The notes beneath the pieces were generated by a model. It saw nothing but the letters and a program-made list of their open reading frames with translations, searched no databases and was not told where the DNA came from. From Rhynchospora pubera (Eukaryota > Streptophyta > Magnoliopsida > Poales > Cyperaceae): DNA of 64,000 bases. A program made the position numbers and the translations under genes. Where the stretch lies: contig CM051459.1 of NCBI GenBank assembly GCA_028095005.1, forward strand, positions 197,385,902-197,449,901, in the 5' to 3' direction. Position 1 is the stretch's first letter, and each line of letters starts with the position of its first letter. Positions 11,501 to 23,118 of the stretch are shown piece after piece.

Positions 11501-14500
11501 ATGATATCAATAAAATAATGTTGTTCAATGAAGTATGATCGACCTCATAACTTTAGTAACAGTGCAAATGTATAACTGCACATATAGCAAATTAATTTTT
11601 TGAGGGTCCATATAGCAGATTAATTATCTCATATATAGCTTCTGACAAAGATTACATAATTTAGTTATAATGTAGTAGATCTACCTTTAAACAAAAATTT
11701 CTTCTTTTTCTGTTGTTAAAAACTGTACTATCGACACAAAATTTTACACCCAATTGATTATTTTCTAGTTTGTAAAGTCGGTTGTAGGAAATAAAAATGC
11801 CTATGGGAAATTGTTGATGTCCTTTCGTATAGAATATATTTCGTCAAAGGTTAGACCCGTAGCGTTCATCAGTAAGTCGTCACATTGTTGTTTCAACAGC
11901 AATAAACACTGATGAACAATATTAACCCCAAGTAATCGGCCTGATGAAAATTAACATGAGATTGCATGAACCAAAATACAGTTAGTTGACTGTTGAAATA
12001 ATTTTTCTTTTAGTGCTAGTCATTTTTGTTACATTAAACATAGCTTCACTGAATTTGAAATGTATACAAGGAACCAGATAATTTAAATAAAGAATTAACA
12101 AAATTTAAATATTTTTTCTGTTAACACAAATATCTTTTTAATCTCTTTTAGACAGTCAATCGACATGTACTCCGGCGTGACACCGCCGACAATAAGCTTT
12201 CTCGGAACTCCGAGTTTGAGCAGACTTTCGAGCTCATTCCTCACCTCCTCATTCGGAGGCAAACACACTCCTGACATAATCAACTCGCTCTTCAAGCCCC
12301 TGTTACCCACAACATCAGATAATCAGCAGCAGCAACCTACACCGGAGGAGATCAAGAGCTCGCAATCTATTCTCATTCCGACGCCGTCTAGAAAGTCGTC
12401 TCTTGGTGTGATACCTGAAGATAAGAGAGTTGATGATCATGGTTTGCCGCTGTCACGACAATGCACCTTCTCTCAGGCTGTGCTCAATGGTACGTATAGT
12501 TACTCTGCTTATTTTTCTATTTTGGCTAAGTATCAGTTAGTAGAGGTTTTCTAACTTATAAAACATGGTTTTATATCTCGAAACTATACGAACGTGGACA
12601 CGTCCCTTTTTATTTTTCAAGATAAGAAACGAGTGAAATTCGACACATTAATTCAATATTCATTAAAAAATTTAGTCAGATTTTAAACATGCTAACATTA
12701 CACGAGAAATATTATCTTTGATTATTGGGCAAAGATTAATTCATTTGTACCGACAAATGAAATTACTTATTATTTAAATAAATTAATGCATTGTACCGAA
12801 AATAAACGGAACAAAAATATTTCCATTTTGACATGTATATAGATATAAAAAAGGAAAACGGTAAACAAAAAAGATAGTAAAAAAAATTAAATTTGGCCTT
12901 CTTGAAACTCCACTCGAATATAATTGCATCATTTATTTTCCCTTTCCCATGTGAAGCAATGAATCTAGACATGAAATTGGCGATGTCCAATTAGACCAAC
13001 AGTACAATATCAATCTCATCACATGATTATTGTACTACCAGTTATATGTCTAGATTCATGATTAACGACGCTATCGCGCCTCAGGAATTTAATGGCAAAT
13101 TATTGGGGAGAGTTTCAGTTTTCATACAAAAAAAAATGTCTATGTTATGAGTTGTCAAACTAATTTATAACTTGATTTGACATGCTTGAGAGATTTAACT
13201 GATAAATATATATAAGTCATTGGATTTAGAATTTCTAACTTTAATCGTGTCATGATTCATTTACTTGTAAGTGATTGTACTTGCGATATCTATATTGTGT
13301 GATATTAAATTGTCAAAATTAAAAAGGTACAATTAAAGAAAAATAAATGAAGAAGAATTGAGTCAAAATATATACCCTTCAAATTGCATGCCATCATTTT
13401 ATTTCCCCCAGGATGTGCCGCTCTTTTGTTTGAACAAAGAAGGAAAAAAAAAAAGTTAAATTAATACTAACATTTTTTACTATAGACGATTCTACTAAAT
13501 TACTTCTGTAATACAATGCCCAAATGAGCTTTTTTGTTTAACGGTTGGTTTGGTTATGCCCAAATGAGCTGTCGACTTATATTCTATGCCTAGTTTCTAT
13601 TTTAATTTGTTGGTTTGGTTTTGCATCCATTTCACTTCTTCCAATTTTCTCGCAATTATACATTCAAATTTCACATTTCAATTTAGTACTAGATACACAG
13701 AGTATGATTAATGAATCGATTCTATTTTAACTTTGAAAAGTCATATAAAGAAATAATATCCTAGTTGAGCCAGCGTGATGGAACAGGCAAAACATGGGAC
13801 CGAGGCATGCCATCTTGTCACTCTAGGAAAAACAAAACAGTCTTTTTGTTGCTTCAATAATTTGCCCTTGTCATGTTCAAATAATTCCTTGGCATATTCC
13901 TCCGATTCATTTAATATTATTTTTTGGTCCCACCTCAGAAATTTTAATAGTAATAACGTGATTACAGTAGCATTTTCCATGGTCTTGGTTGCAATTCTTT
14001 TGATATTTGAAAATATAATTAAATGATCAAAATATTGGAACTTGTGTTTAATTTGGTCAGGAATGTCAAAGAGTTCTCATCATCATCCCTTTAACTTGAC
14101 AAGATTCTCTCTGTTTTTTTATTACTATTTTTCCGTATATTAATTAGGGAAACAATAAGGGAATACATAAATTTTGGTGTCACTTCTGTTAGGAAATATA
14201 GTCAATAAAAATAATTAACTGATTTAGTTAGCACATGGCAAGTGATACAGCATTAAATTCGCTCTATCATGGACATGTGAATAGCTGCGCTCTATCATGG
14301 ACATGTGAATAGCTGGGGTAGGTGGCGTTTCTCCGCTTCTCATAAAGAAAGTGATCGATAATAATTGAGAAATTGAGGCGACACCTCAATAATTTCATTT
14401 TCAATTAATTCCCAAATCCTAATTTGTGATGCTTTCAGTTTTCAACGTCCAATTGTGTTGTATTCGACTCAGTTTTATTCTGTAGTTCCCATCTTCATTT

Positions 14501-17500
14501 ATAGTACTGGCCAGTGGCCGAAAATCATGTTACGTCTTCGATTGCAAGTCCCGAATTTTTATCGACCAATCGACCAATTTCTCTGTATAAATTTTGTATA
14601 CTTGTAGCTAATCAATTACAGGTATTATGTTCTCTGTGAAAAAAAGCCAGTTTGGAATTTAACTTCACCAAAGATTTTACAACAAAAAAAAAACATTTTC
14701 TTTTTACTTAGAAAAAATGACATGCATTCTTGACTTCTGGTTGGAAAATAGTACGTACATCATAAAGGAAGCTTAGATTTTATTTATTTGTTTTTTTTTT
14801 TTTGACAATCCAAATAGCCCGTAGGCTAATTGAAGCTTAAAAAATTACAAAAAAAAAAAAAAACAAAGGAGATGTTTATTTGAAATTCAAATTCAGGCAT
14901 ACAGCCGAGGTTTATAAACAATAAAGACTTTTTCATATAAAATAAATAACAATTTCTCCTGTATGAAGTTTTCATTGGTTCATCTGCTCAAAAAAAAAAT
15001 AATTAATTTTTAACCGCACGTTCCTTAAGATAAGAATTACTGTAGATAGATCATTTTTATTACCTCAAGGAATGCAATGCAATCCACGAAAGATTACCAT
15101 AGTGGTAAAATATCTAACGGACCGTTTGGATCGCTTAGGAATAAGAAGAATAGTCTATTTCTAGATGAGAAATATTGGAAAGTGTGTAATTTTGTGAAGA
15201 GTTTGAATGATTAGGAATAAATTTCCGTCTAAAAGGAAACTATTCCTCTTATTCCTAACGATCCAAACGACCCTAAATTATTGGAATTGTACCTAGCACA
15301 AATGTAAACCCAGGAATCATTCCTATGCAGAAAAGATATTCCGAGAATGTGGTAGCCATTCATTCAAAAAAAAAAAGAATGTGGTAGCCACCCTGTGTCA
15401 GTAATGATATGCAGTTAATGTTCCCATGTGAATGTGATAGTGTTATTATTAGAACAATTGGTCATAACGTGGATAACCACATCTAATAATCACATATTCG
15501 CATGCAGTCATAATGCGGGTTACCACATTCTATTATGTTTTTAAAGTATCCCTGTATATTTTTTGTGGCCTGATAGACCAAAAAAAAAAAAAACGTTATA
15601 AATATTTTTGTCTAGATAGCAGCATACATTTTTTTTCCAATGTTGTAAATATTTTTTACCTAGGCATACCGCATACTACGTACATTAGTTGTTCTTCTAT
15701 AAAGGTAAGAATATATAGGCTCAATTTTGTCCTTATTTGTCATCCGAATCTGATCTCGATTGGTATAAGCACCTAGACAGATGCGTTTAAGTCCACTCCT
15801 TTGAAATTGCTTGAATTTCCTTTTTTTTTAATTTATTTCAGTTCATGAAAGCTATCCCAATTATGTTTCAATTGGGTCGTTCTTAAGTGGGCCAAAACCA
15901 ATATGTAAGGCCCAGTTAAATTGAAATCTGAAATTTTTTGGACAATGTGGGCTACATGGTTTGTATTCTTCCTGATTGAACTGGAAATTATCTGATCCAA
16001 CCCGAACCCGAAGGAATCTCAAACCGCTGCCATGAATCAAATCAATATTCTATTTGATTTTTATTACATCTCTTTATTATATAATTGTGCGGATTGGACG
16101 TGGCTTATTTTATTAAACTATAATTGTTGTTCATTTTTATTGTTATTATTTGTTCCCTTTTTGTTGGTGGTTGAGGGGTGTGTGTTTTTGTGATTGGGGC
16201 AGATGTTTTAGCAAGTACATTTACAAAGTTCACTTCAAGTTTAAACAGTACAAGAAAAATAGATCAGAATAAAATTATCTAGAAGGTGCATTGGAGTCAT
16301 TTCAATTACATACTTTATAATGATTAATTATATGGGCATGCAGGAGTAAATGTGCTATGCGGTGTTGGGCTCCTTTCAGCACCATATGCAATCAAGGAAG
16401 GTGGCTGGCTTGGGCTTATTATTCTCTTCGTATTTGGTATATTGGCATTCTACACTGGTCTTCTTTTGCGCAAGTGCCTTGATAGTGAGCCAGGGCTGGA
16501 AACCTACCCCGACATTGGTCAGGCAGCTTTTGGCACTGTCGGTCGTATTGCCATTTCAGTTAGGCACCTTCCATTGGTTTTTATATTTTTGTGTTATCCA
16601 GAATTTGAAAGTACAGTAGTTTGGTACTATATTTTTATTCATAAGAATGAGAAAATAAGTTAAATAGCAGTGGTTTAATTCAAAATTTGTTATATATATA
16701 TGCATGTCTCCACATTTTACATAAAAATTGGTACTGCAACATTTCAGTGTAGCAATCATTAGATCAATTCAAAGTGAAAAGCCATATTATCTGGAGATGC
16801 AAGCATTCCAGCATCTGACAGAAAAGTTGAAAGATTTGCTTTCTTTTAAATTTGAAAGAAACACATAGCATTGATTATATACATGTACTGATGTGCAAGC
16901 TAACTCAATTGATACCATACCAGTAAACCTTAGTTTCTCAGATCTGCATGCTGACATAAAAAATTGTTTCTGAAACATAGTCTCATTTTATATACATCAT
17001 TGATTTGATGAAACTAATATGCTTTTCTTTGGTATATTTGCAGATTGCCCTCTATATGGAATTATATGTAAGTGCATACTATTGCTCGCTAAATGAATAT
17101 CTAATTCATTCTACATAAATTGGAAAGAAAATATATTATACCAAATGATATAACCAATCGATCTGTTTAGAAAGAACAAGCCTTGATTCAAGCAAGGACA
17201 AAATCATTCTTTCTAGTTTTTCCATTGAATTTATCTGCCAGTATAATAGATTTTTTACCATTGGTTCTGTACTGTGTTTCCTTAGGCTTGCTGTGTGGAG
17301 TACATAATTCTAGAGAGTGACAATTTGTCCTCATTATTTCCAAATGCACACTTAAGTATTGGTGGCTTGTATCTTAATTCACATGTCTTCTTCGCCATTT
17401 TGACAACTTTCATTGTGCTACCCACCACCTGGTTCCGAGACCTGAGTGTTCTCAGCTACATTTCAGGTCAAATTTCACCCAAGTATTTTATTTTATTTAA

Positions 17501-19151
17501 TTTTTTATTTGTTATGTATGTTTTCCTAGTTGCTAAATTGAAGGTCTGCATAAGTGAGACAGAAAATGTTTATTTAGTTTTTCTTTTTTCCTTTTAAAGC
17601 TGGAGGAGTGATAGCATCCATATTGGTCGTCGTTTGTTTATATTGGGCGGGATTAATAGACCATGTTGGGTTTGAAAGCAAGAACGACTCAATTCTCAGT
17701 TTATCTGGTATGCCAATAGCAATAGGATTATATGGGTATGCCTATTCAGGCCATGCAGTATTCCCCAACATTTATTCCTCCCTCAAGAACAAGGAACAGT
17801 TTCCCTCGGTTCTCCTTACCAGGTAATTGATTAATTTTGTTTATTTGATGCATACAACATTCTGAACCTCATCGTATAGCTGCTAATTACAATTTAAACT
17901 TTTATGTAGTTTTATAATATCCACCACCTTGTTTGCGGGAGCCGGGGCGTTAGGGTACATGATGTTTGGGGAAACTTCTGAATCTCAATTCACTCTCAAT
18001 TTGCCTACTAAATTGGTTGTCTCCAAAGTTGCTGTTTGGACTACAGTAATTCTCTTTATCACGTTTCTGTATATGTTTTGTTTTATGATTTTGCTATCAA
18101 CTTACAAATCATATAAGTATCTTCAAGCACACCCAATGAAAACATTCTAACTTAGTTAACGTTTTATTCTACTTTGTTGCAGGTGGTGAACCCAATTACC
18201 AAATATCCTTCTCAATATGTTTCGTGTTTATATATTTTATTATATAATCTTCTAGGTTCTTGAAACATTAGTTACTTTTCATTTACCATACTAAGAATGA
18301 ATGAGCTACTATTCTTTTTAGATCTACCTGATGCATTCATGTTTCATGAAATTAGTAGATGCAGACCTTAACTAGTAATCACATATGCCTTGACACTCAT
18401 GCCCATGGCATTGAGTTTTGAGGAGTTGATACCTTCAAATCAACAAAAGTCACACCTATATGCAATTGCAATTCGGAGTGCACTCACAATATCTACTCTG
18501 TTAGTAGCCCTCTCGGTGCCCTTCTTCGGTTAGTTGCCCTTCGTACATTCAACTTTTTATACATGTTTTCAATACCATGTACATGTCTATAACTGGATGT
18601 ATAATTTTGTATAACTACAATATATTCTCTTGACAGGACTGGTAATGTCATTGGTCGGATCTCTTCTTACGATGCTTGTGGTAAATATCATGTTAATTTT
18701 GATTCTTTCATCTATTTTAGTATGCACAGACGTGATGGCATTTGTTAAATTTTGCAGGCATTCATCATTCCTTGTGCTTGTTTCTTGAGCATTGTTAGGG
18801 GAAAAATTACTTGGCTCCAGGTAAATTACAGTTCCCTTAGCTCATTCTTGGTTTTTGGTTATTCCATGGTAGTAGTCTGATGATTCCGTTTTAATTTATT
18901 TTTGTGGATTTTTTATTCTTTAATACTGCATGTCAAGACCTGCTGCCCGCTAAATTGCCTGTTATGAGATAGCATGGACCTCTCACCTCTGTATGATGCA
19001 TCTTAGCATTGAAAATTGCTATTTTCTTACAAGAATTTATATATATTTTTTCCAGGGGTCGCTATGCGCTTTAATCATTGCTGTAGGCGTTGCAACTGTT
19101 GGCGTAGGCACATCTTCATCTCTTGCTCAAATTATACAGAACTTAAGTTAA
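8503..19151 (+). CDS. AVT1: Vacuolar amino acid transporter AVT1-like (AAAP family), 12 exons
   Basis: Proton-coupled amino acid transporter of the AAAP (Aa_trans) family; by analogy with yeast Avt1 and plant AVT1 proteins it works in the vacuolar membrane. Exons: 8503-8702, 12152-12489, 16344-16558, 17044-17067, 17286-17466, 17600-17822, 17910-18045, 18183-18202, 18383-18528, 18637-18680, 18758-18820, 19056-19151. They sum to 1686 nt (561 aa plus stop), the usual AVT1 length. Residues 1 to about 178 are an acidic, Ser-rich cytosolic tail. The transporter core starts in exon 3 with NVLCGVGLLSAPYAIKEGGW, a family hallmark, and continues with hydrophobic segments to the C-terminus. All introns are GT-AG except intron 8, which is AT-AC. 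Exons 4 (24 nt) and 8 (20 nt) are micro-exons. Introns 1 and 2 are about 3.4 and 3.9 kb and carry MITEs. No break was seen, so it is likely functional. Confidence 0.92.
10978..11034. repeat. Palindromic trinucleotide microsatellite in AVT1 intron 1
   Basis: Runs of GAC, then ATA, then ATT, then ATC units form a near-perfect self-complementary tract of about 57 bp. It can fold back as a hairpin and is a likely length polymorphism. Confidence 0.8.
11146..11419. mobile_element. Short hAT-like MITE in AVT1 intron 1, 274 bp
   Basis: A perfect 8-bp target duplication CTTGTGAC flanks it (11138-11145 and 11420-11427). The termini TAGGCCAG and TGGACCTG are only loosely inverted. The interior is dense in CGTTCCGTTT and AAACGGAAC words like those of the 1331-bp element at 6541, so it is probably an old deletion derivative of the same family. 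Confidence 0.7.
14261..14315. repeat. Tandem duplication of a 27-bp unit in AVT1 intron 2
   Basis: Two identical copies (14261-14287 and 14289-14315) beginning GCTCTATCATGG are separated by one base. Confidence 0.85.
15118..15273. mobile_element. PIF/Harbinger-like MITE in AVT1 intron 2
   Basis: Terminal GGACCGTTTGGATCG pairs with GGGTCGTTTGGATCG read from the right end. A 3-bp TAA duplication flanks it at 15115-15117 and 15274-15276. It belongs to the same family as the copies at 729 and 41601; the inner segment ATTGGAAAGTGTGTAA is shared. Confidence 0.65.
15359..15376 (+). mobile_element. Ultra-short poly(A) insertion with 14-bp target duplication
   Basis: The 14-bp direct repeat GAATGTGGTAGCCA (15345-15358 and 15377-15390) flanks only seven non-A bases followed by eleven A. 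This resembles the product of target-primed reverse transcription cut off almost at once. Confidence 0.55.
18203..18382 (+). other. U12-type AT-AC intron (intron 8 of the AVT1-type gene)
   Basis: The intron starts ATATCCTT, the exact U12-class 5' splice consensus, and ends in AC. An ACCTTAAC branch element (18365-18372) puts the branch A about 11 nt from the 3' end, inside the narrow U12 window. Removing it joins the codon AA|A and keeps the frame (residues T-K-Y-A across the junction). No GT-AG alternative joins the two exons in frame nearby. Confidence 0.88.
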
Positions 19152-20738
19152 ACAGAGTACGTTAAATATTCAAATGGAATAGAAAATTTTGTCCTGTCAA
19201 TATATTTATGTTATATGTATATCTAGTTATAAACATCTGCTTGTTATTTTCCATTTGGATATATTGGATAGTACATTGTTGGCATTTTTGTTGTTATTGT
19301 TTGAACGATCAATTAAGAGTTGTGAGATAATTTGGTGATGTATTATGACCTTTTGGAAAGACAGTATTTATGCTGCTTTTTCTTTGGCAATGCTCCCTTC
19401 AATTACTAGTGCTGTTCTCTTTCTTCCGATCCGTTTTGACGTCTTCCAATACAAAAGTTTTCAAAAATTGATCAAGTATTAATATAATGGCTCAATCCCT
19501 TTCAATAACTCACAAAAAAAAAGGAAAGAAAGTGGCTCTAGCAAGGAATTAGAAGCACCAGTGGTTATCAAGATTTATTTGAACTATCAAGTAGCAAGAA
19601 AATGGTTTGCAGATTTCACCCAAAAAAAAATCAAGAGCAAAAATTTACCTATATCTAGAAAAGATCAAGCATTGCCATTACCAGGCTAGATATTTTAACT
19701 ACCCTTGCGGAATTCTTTTATTCAATTAAATAAATTTAAAATGGCTAGAAATTGATATGACATTATGTCAGAATGTTTAGTTCATAGGTCTTTACAAAAT
19801 AATAGTTCTTCAAAAGCTACAGGTCTTTCTAACATGAGCATGTTAGAATGCATTTTTGCGACTGCTATTTTCAATTAATGAAGATTAGAGAGTATACATC
19901 TAATTTTCCCTAAAAAAATAGAAAGAACGAGACAAAAGGAGGGGGACGCAACAGAAAGCCGTTGAGGCTGTTGTAATCGACGGGCTTGGATCTATTTCTA
20001 TTCTAATTCAGTAATTCGAATTATGGAGACGAAACCAATCGCCTATAAATAAGGGAGGTGAAGGAGAGTTGATGACCCTTTTTGGAGAGAGAGAGAGAGC
20101 ACATAGTAGAGAGTTAGGTTTAGAGCGAGAAAAAAAGAAGTTGATAAAAGAGAAAGAAATGTAGAGGAAAGGCAGCTAAATAAGTTGTATAAAGAAATAT
20201 AAGTATCTTTAAGTGGAGGAGAGATGATTTGAAATGATCAACGACCTCGAAATTGTAAATCTTACATCTGGTTTTGATAAAAGAATAAAGCATTGGATTA
20301 TTAATGATTGTGATATTTTGCATTGATTTGTTAAGTGTTAGTGCGTCGTTTCTCTTTTTTAGATCGGAGAAGGTCAACCAGAAACACTGCTGTCATGTGG
20401 ATTTCAATTCCGAGATGAGGTTTGTTTCCATTTATTCTTTAAAACAAATTAAATATTTGGTTTGAGCTTCTCAAATCAAAGGAAAAGATCAATCAAGATT
20501 CAAGGAGCACGACTCCCATGGTGGATCTTGGATCTTGAAATGAAAAGTTTAAATTGTACAATTAATCAATTATTAAGTTCGCAATTTCTTTCATGTTGTA
20601 TTGATCTCTATCCTTTTGAATCTGATCTCTTACTGTCTGAGAGCAAGGCTCTCATGGCGGAATTGCTATCCAACAAGGAGCTCGGCTCTTTCGCTAGACT
20701 CTCTCTTTGAACTGCTTAGAGGTTCAGACTCTATAATT
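19152..20738. other. AVT1 3' flank and a promoter-like segment, no clear gene
   Basis: A TATAAATA motif at about 20045 is followed by a GA-rich leader and a spliced-looking junction (TTTTTTAG at about 20355). An 82-codon open frame at 20462-20710 has no recognisable domain. It could be an LTR remnant or a non-coding transcript; I could not find paired LTR ends. Confidence 0.3.
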
Positions 20739-21707
20739 GATTAACCGCAGAAAAATTAGATATAACCTCTCTTTATTTGGATATAACCCCCTACAATCTT
20801 TAATATTGGGTATAACCCCCTTCAATCATGATAGTCTAGGATATAAATCCCTTTTAATCATTCTAACAATATTTTAAAGTAAATAATGAACTACATTAAT
20901 TTTTGACGAAAATATCCTCCTTGAACGTTTCATCTTCCTCCTTCATCCAAAACAGAAAAGTAAAGTCCCAATTGCAATTCGCAAATCTACCTAAATTACA
21001 ATCTCTCTCTAGGTGTGCGTTAAATAACAATGAAGAGTTGGAGACAAAAGAATTAAACAAGAAGTAAGAGGAATTTATTTGTAAACTTATATATATCCTT
21101 ATATGCATGCAGCGTGCTGTACTAAAATGAAACCCTCAAAATCCCTGCAACCGTGCACATCTATATGCTTCTTTATTTAATTTATTATTACTTCAAAAAG
21201 GACTAGGAAAGTAGCTTTTTATCATTCAACAAAACAAATTATGGGTCAGTACTATAACGCAACTAGATCAAATTATAATTTGTTGATAGTAAATTTTGCA
21301 ATATCATTGTTTCAATATGTGGAGGGGAAAAAATCAATGCCCTCCATTATTGTTTATTGAAACAACCTACTGCAACGTAGTGATAATATAGCATTGTTAT
21401 ATTTTGCCTTTAATTTCAATAAAAATTTATATATTTACAATTAGATACTAGTTTGAAATGGAACAATCCAGGCGCCCAAGTTGTTGCCTTTTTTATAATA
21501 CACGACAAGATGGAAAGGTGAGAGAGAGAGCATGGGTATTTAAGTCATAAAATTAAATAATAGATAAAAAATTGTTAAAATAAATAAAAGGGGTTTATAT
21601 CTTAGACTATCATGATTAGAAGGATTATATCTAATATCAAAGATTGGAGGGGATTATATCTAAATGAAAAAGATTTGAGAGGATTATATCCAATTTTTTC
21701 ATTAACC
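20739..21707. mobile_element. Long-TIR non-autonomous DNA transposon, 969 bp
   Basis: Arms of about 150 bp (20739-20888 and 21560-21707) are inverted copies of each other, each built of repeated GGATATAA-CCCC units about 35 bp long. A 5-bp direct repeat TAATT flanks both ends (20734-20738 and 21708-21712). No ORF lies between the arms. The long arms suggest a Mutator-like origin but the short duplication does not fit well, so the superfamily is open. Confidence 0.6.
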
Positions 21708-22473
21708 TAATTGCGATTATTTTAGCTCAATCTTCATTAAACTTAAAAAATAAGAGAGAGTTTTGGAAAGATGTTGCCAAATTTTATCCAAAATTTTTTA
21801 GATATTGATTTTTGCCTTCTTCAATCCACTCTCTGTAATTGAATTGTTCTTTTTATTTCAGATTTCTCCAACATTTTAGTTTAGCATATGATAGCTACGG
21901 CATAGTTTAGTAAATTCATTGAAAACTGCAAAAATCTCGTTGAAGACTCTATTGCATTTAAATGTCAAATATCATATTACTTGAAATAAAGTAAATAAGA
22001 CCTTTTACATGAATGCATGAAGCAAAAACATGGCATGGTGCCATTGCTCATACATTCGACATGCTTGCAGGTGGCCCACTAGTAGGGATGAAAACGGATC
22101 AGATATTATCCGATCCGATCCGCGTCCGTATTCGAAAAGTTGCGGATTCGGATATTAACATCTGGATCCAAACGGATGCGGATGCTGATACGGATATTTT
22201 TAAACGGATACGGATGCGAATATGAGAACGTAAAATGGTGCGGATACGGATGCGAATACGGTTAAATATCTGCATCCGAAACACTTGTGAAAACGGATAT
22301 CCGTTAATAGATGGGCCATCATTTTTTATACTGTATTTTATATGAATTGTGTTCAACTCAAATTCCCAAATCACAAAATTGAAAAATTACATCTTCGATC
22401 TCTCTCGTCTCAACATTGAACCCTAATTTAGCCCTGCGCTGGATGCGCAGCGGCATAGGCCGGTAGGCGCCTG

Positions 22474-22545
22474 ACGATCTCCGCTCACAACCACTCTCAA
22501 GATCTTCGCTCGCAACCGTTCTCACGATCTCTGCTCGCAACCGCT
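22474..22545. repeat. 24-bp tandem repeat in the transposase 5' leader
   Basis: Three imperfect copies of ACGATCTCCGCTCRCAACC-type units stand in a row just before the leader intron of the hAT transposase. Confidence 0.7.
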
Positions 22546-23118
22546 TTACTGTGACCTGGTAAGATCCATAGTGTCTTTCTTTACACATTCAATTTGTGAT
22601 GTTTTCTTAGTTCTCGATTTTTAAACGGTACTAAAAAATATCTGGAAGTTGAGCAGGTGAGGCGTATGTTAAGGATTTATTTTTCAAATGTTTTATCCTT
22701 TTGAAACAGAAATCGTAAGTGTGAATGTTGAATACAATTGGTTGTCTTTATCTTTATTTACTCCTTGCGAGGTAACTTGTCTCATTTTCAAACAACAACT
22801 TGCTTTTTTTTTATATTATCCAATTTGTATTAATAAAAATATTGGGGCCCACTAAGAAAAGGGGTTTGCAGTTGAGATCATTGTGTTTAGTTAGCACTTA
22901 GCAGTAGATAAAAAAGAATTCTTACTGTTAGGTTCCAATACTGAAAGATCAAATTAGGCTATGCAATGAATGTACAATGAAATTTCATTTGTTAACAGCT
23001 CATGATTGTGATTATTATTCTGATGCTTTTATCTAGTTCAGTATAATTTTGTAAAATGAATAATTGCAATTTAATTAATTAATTGGGATTTAAAATTTCA
23101 GGTTAATTTCTTTAAACA

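Noticed and set aside
20462..20710. 82-codon frame after a TATA-containing segment
   Set aside because: No domain or clear splice structure; may be part of an old LTR or non-coding transcript.
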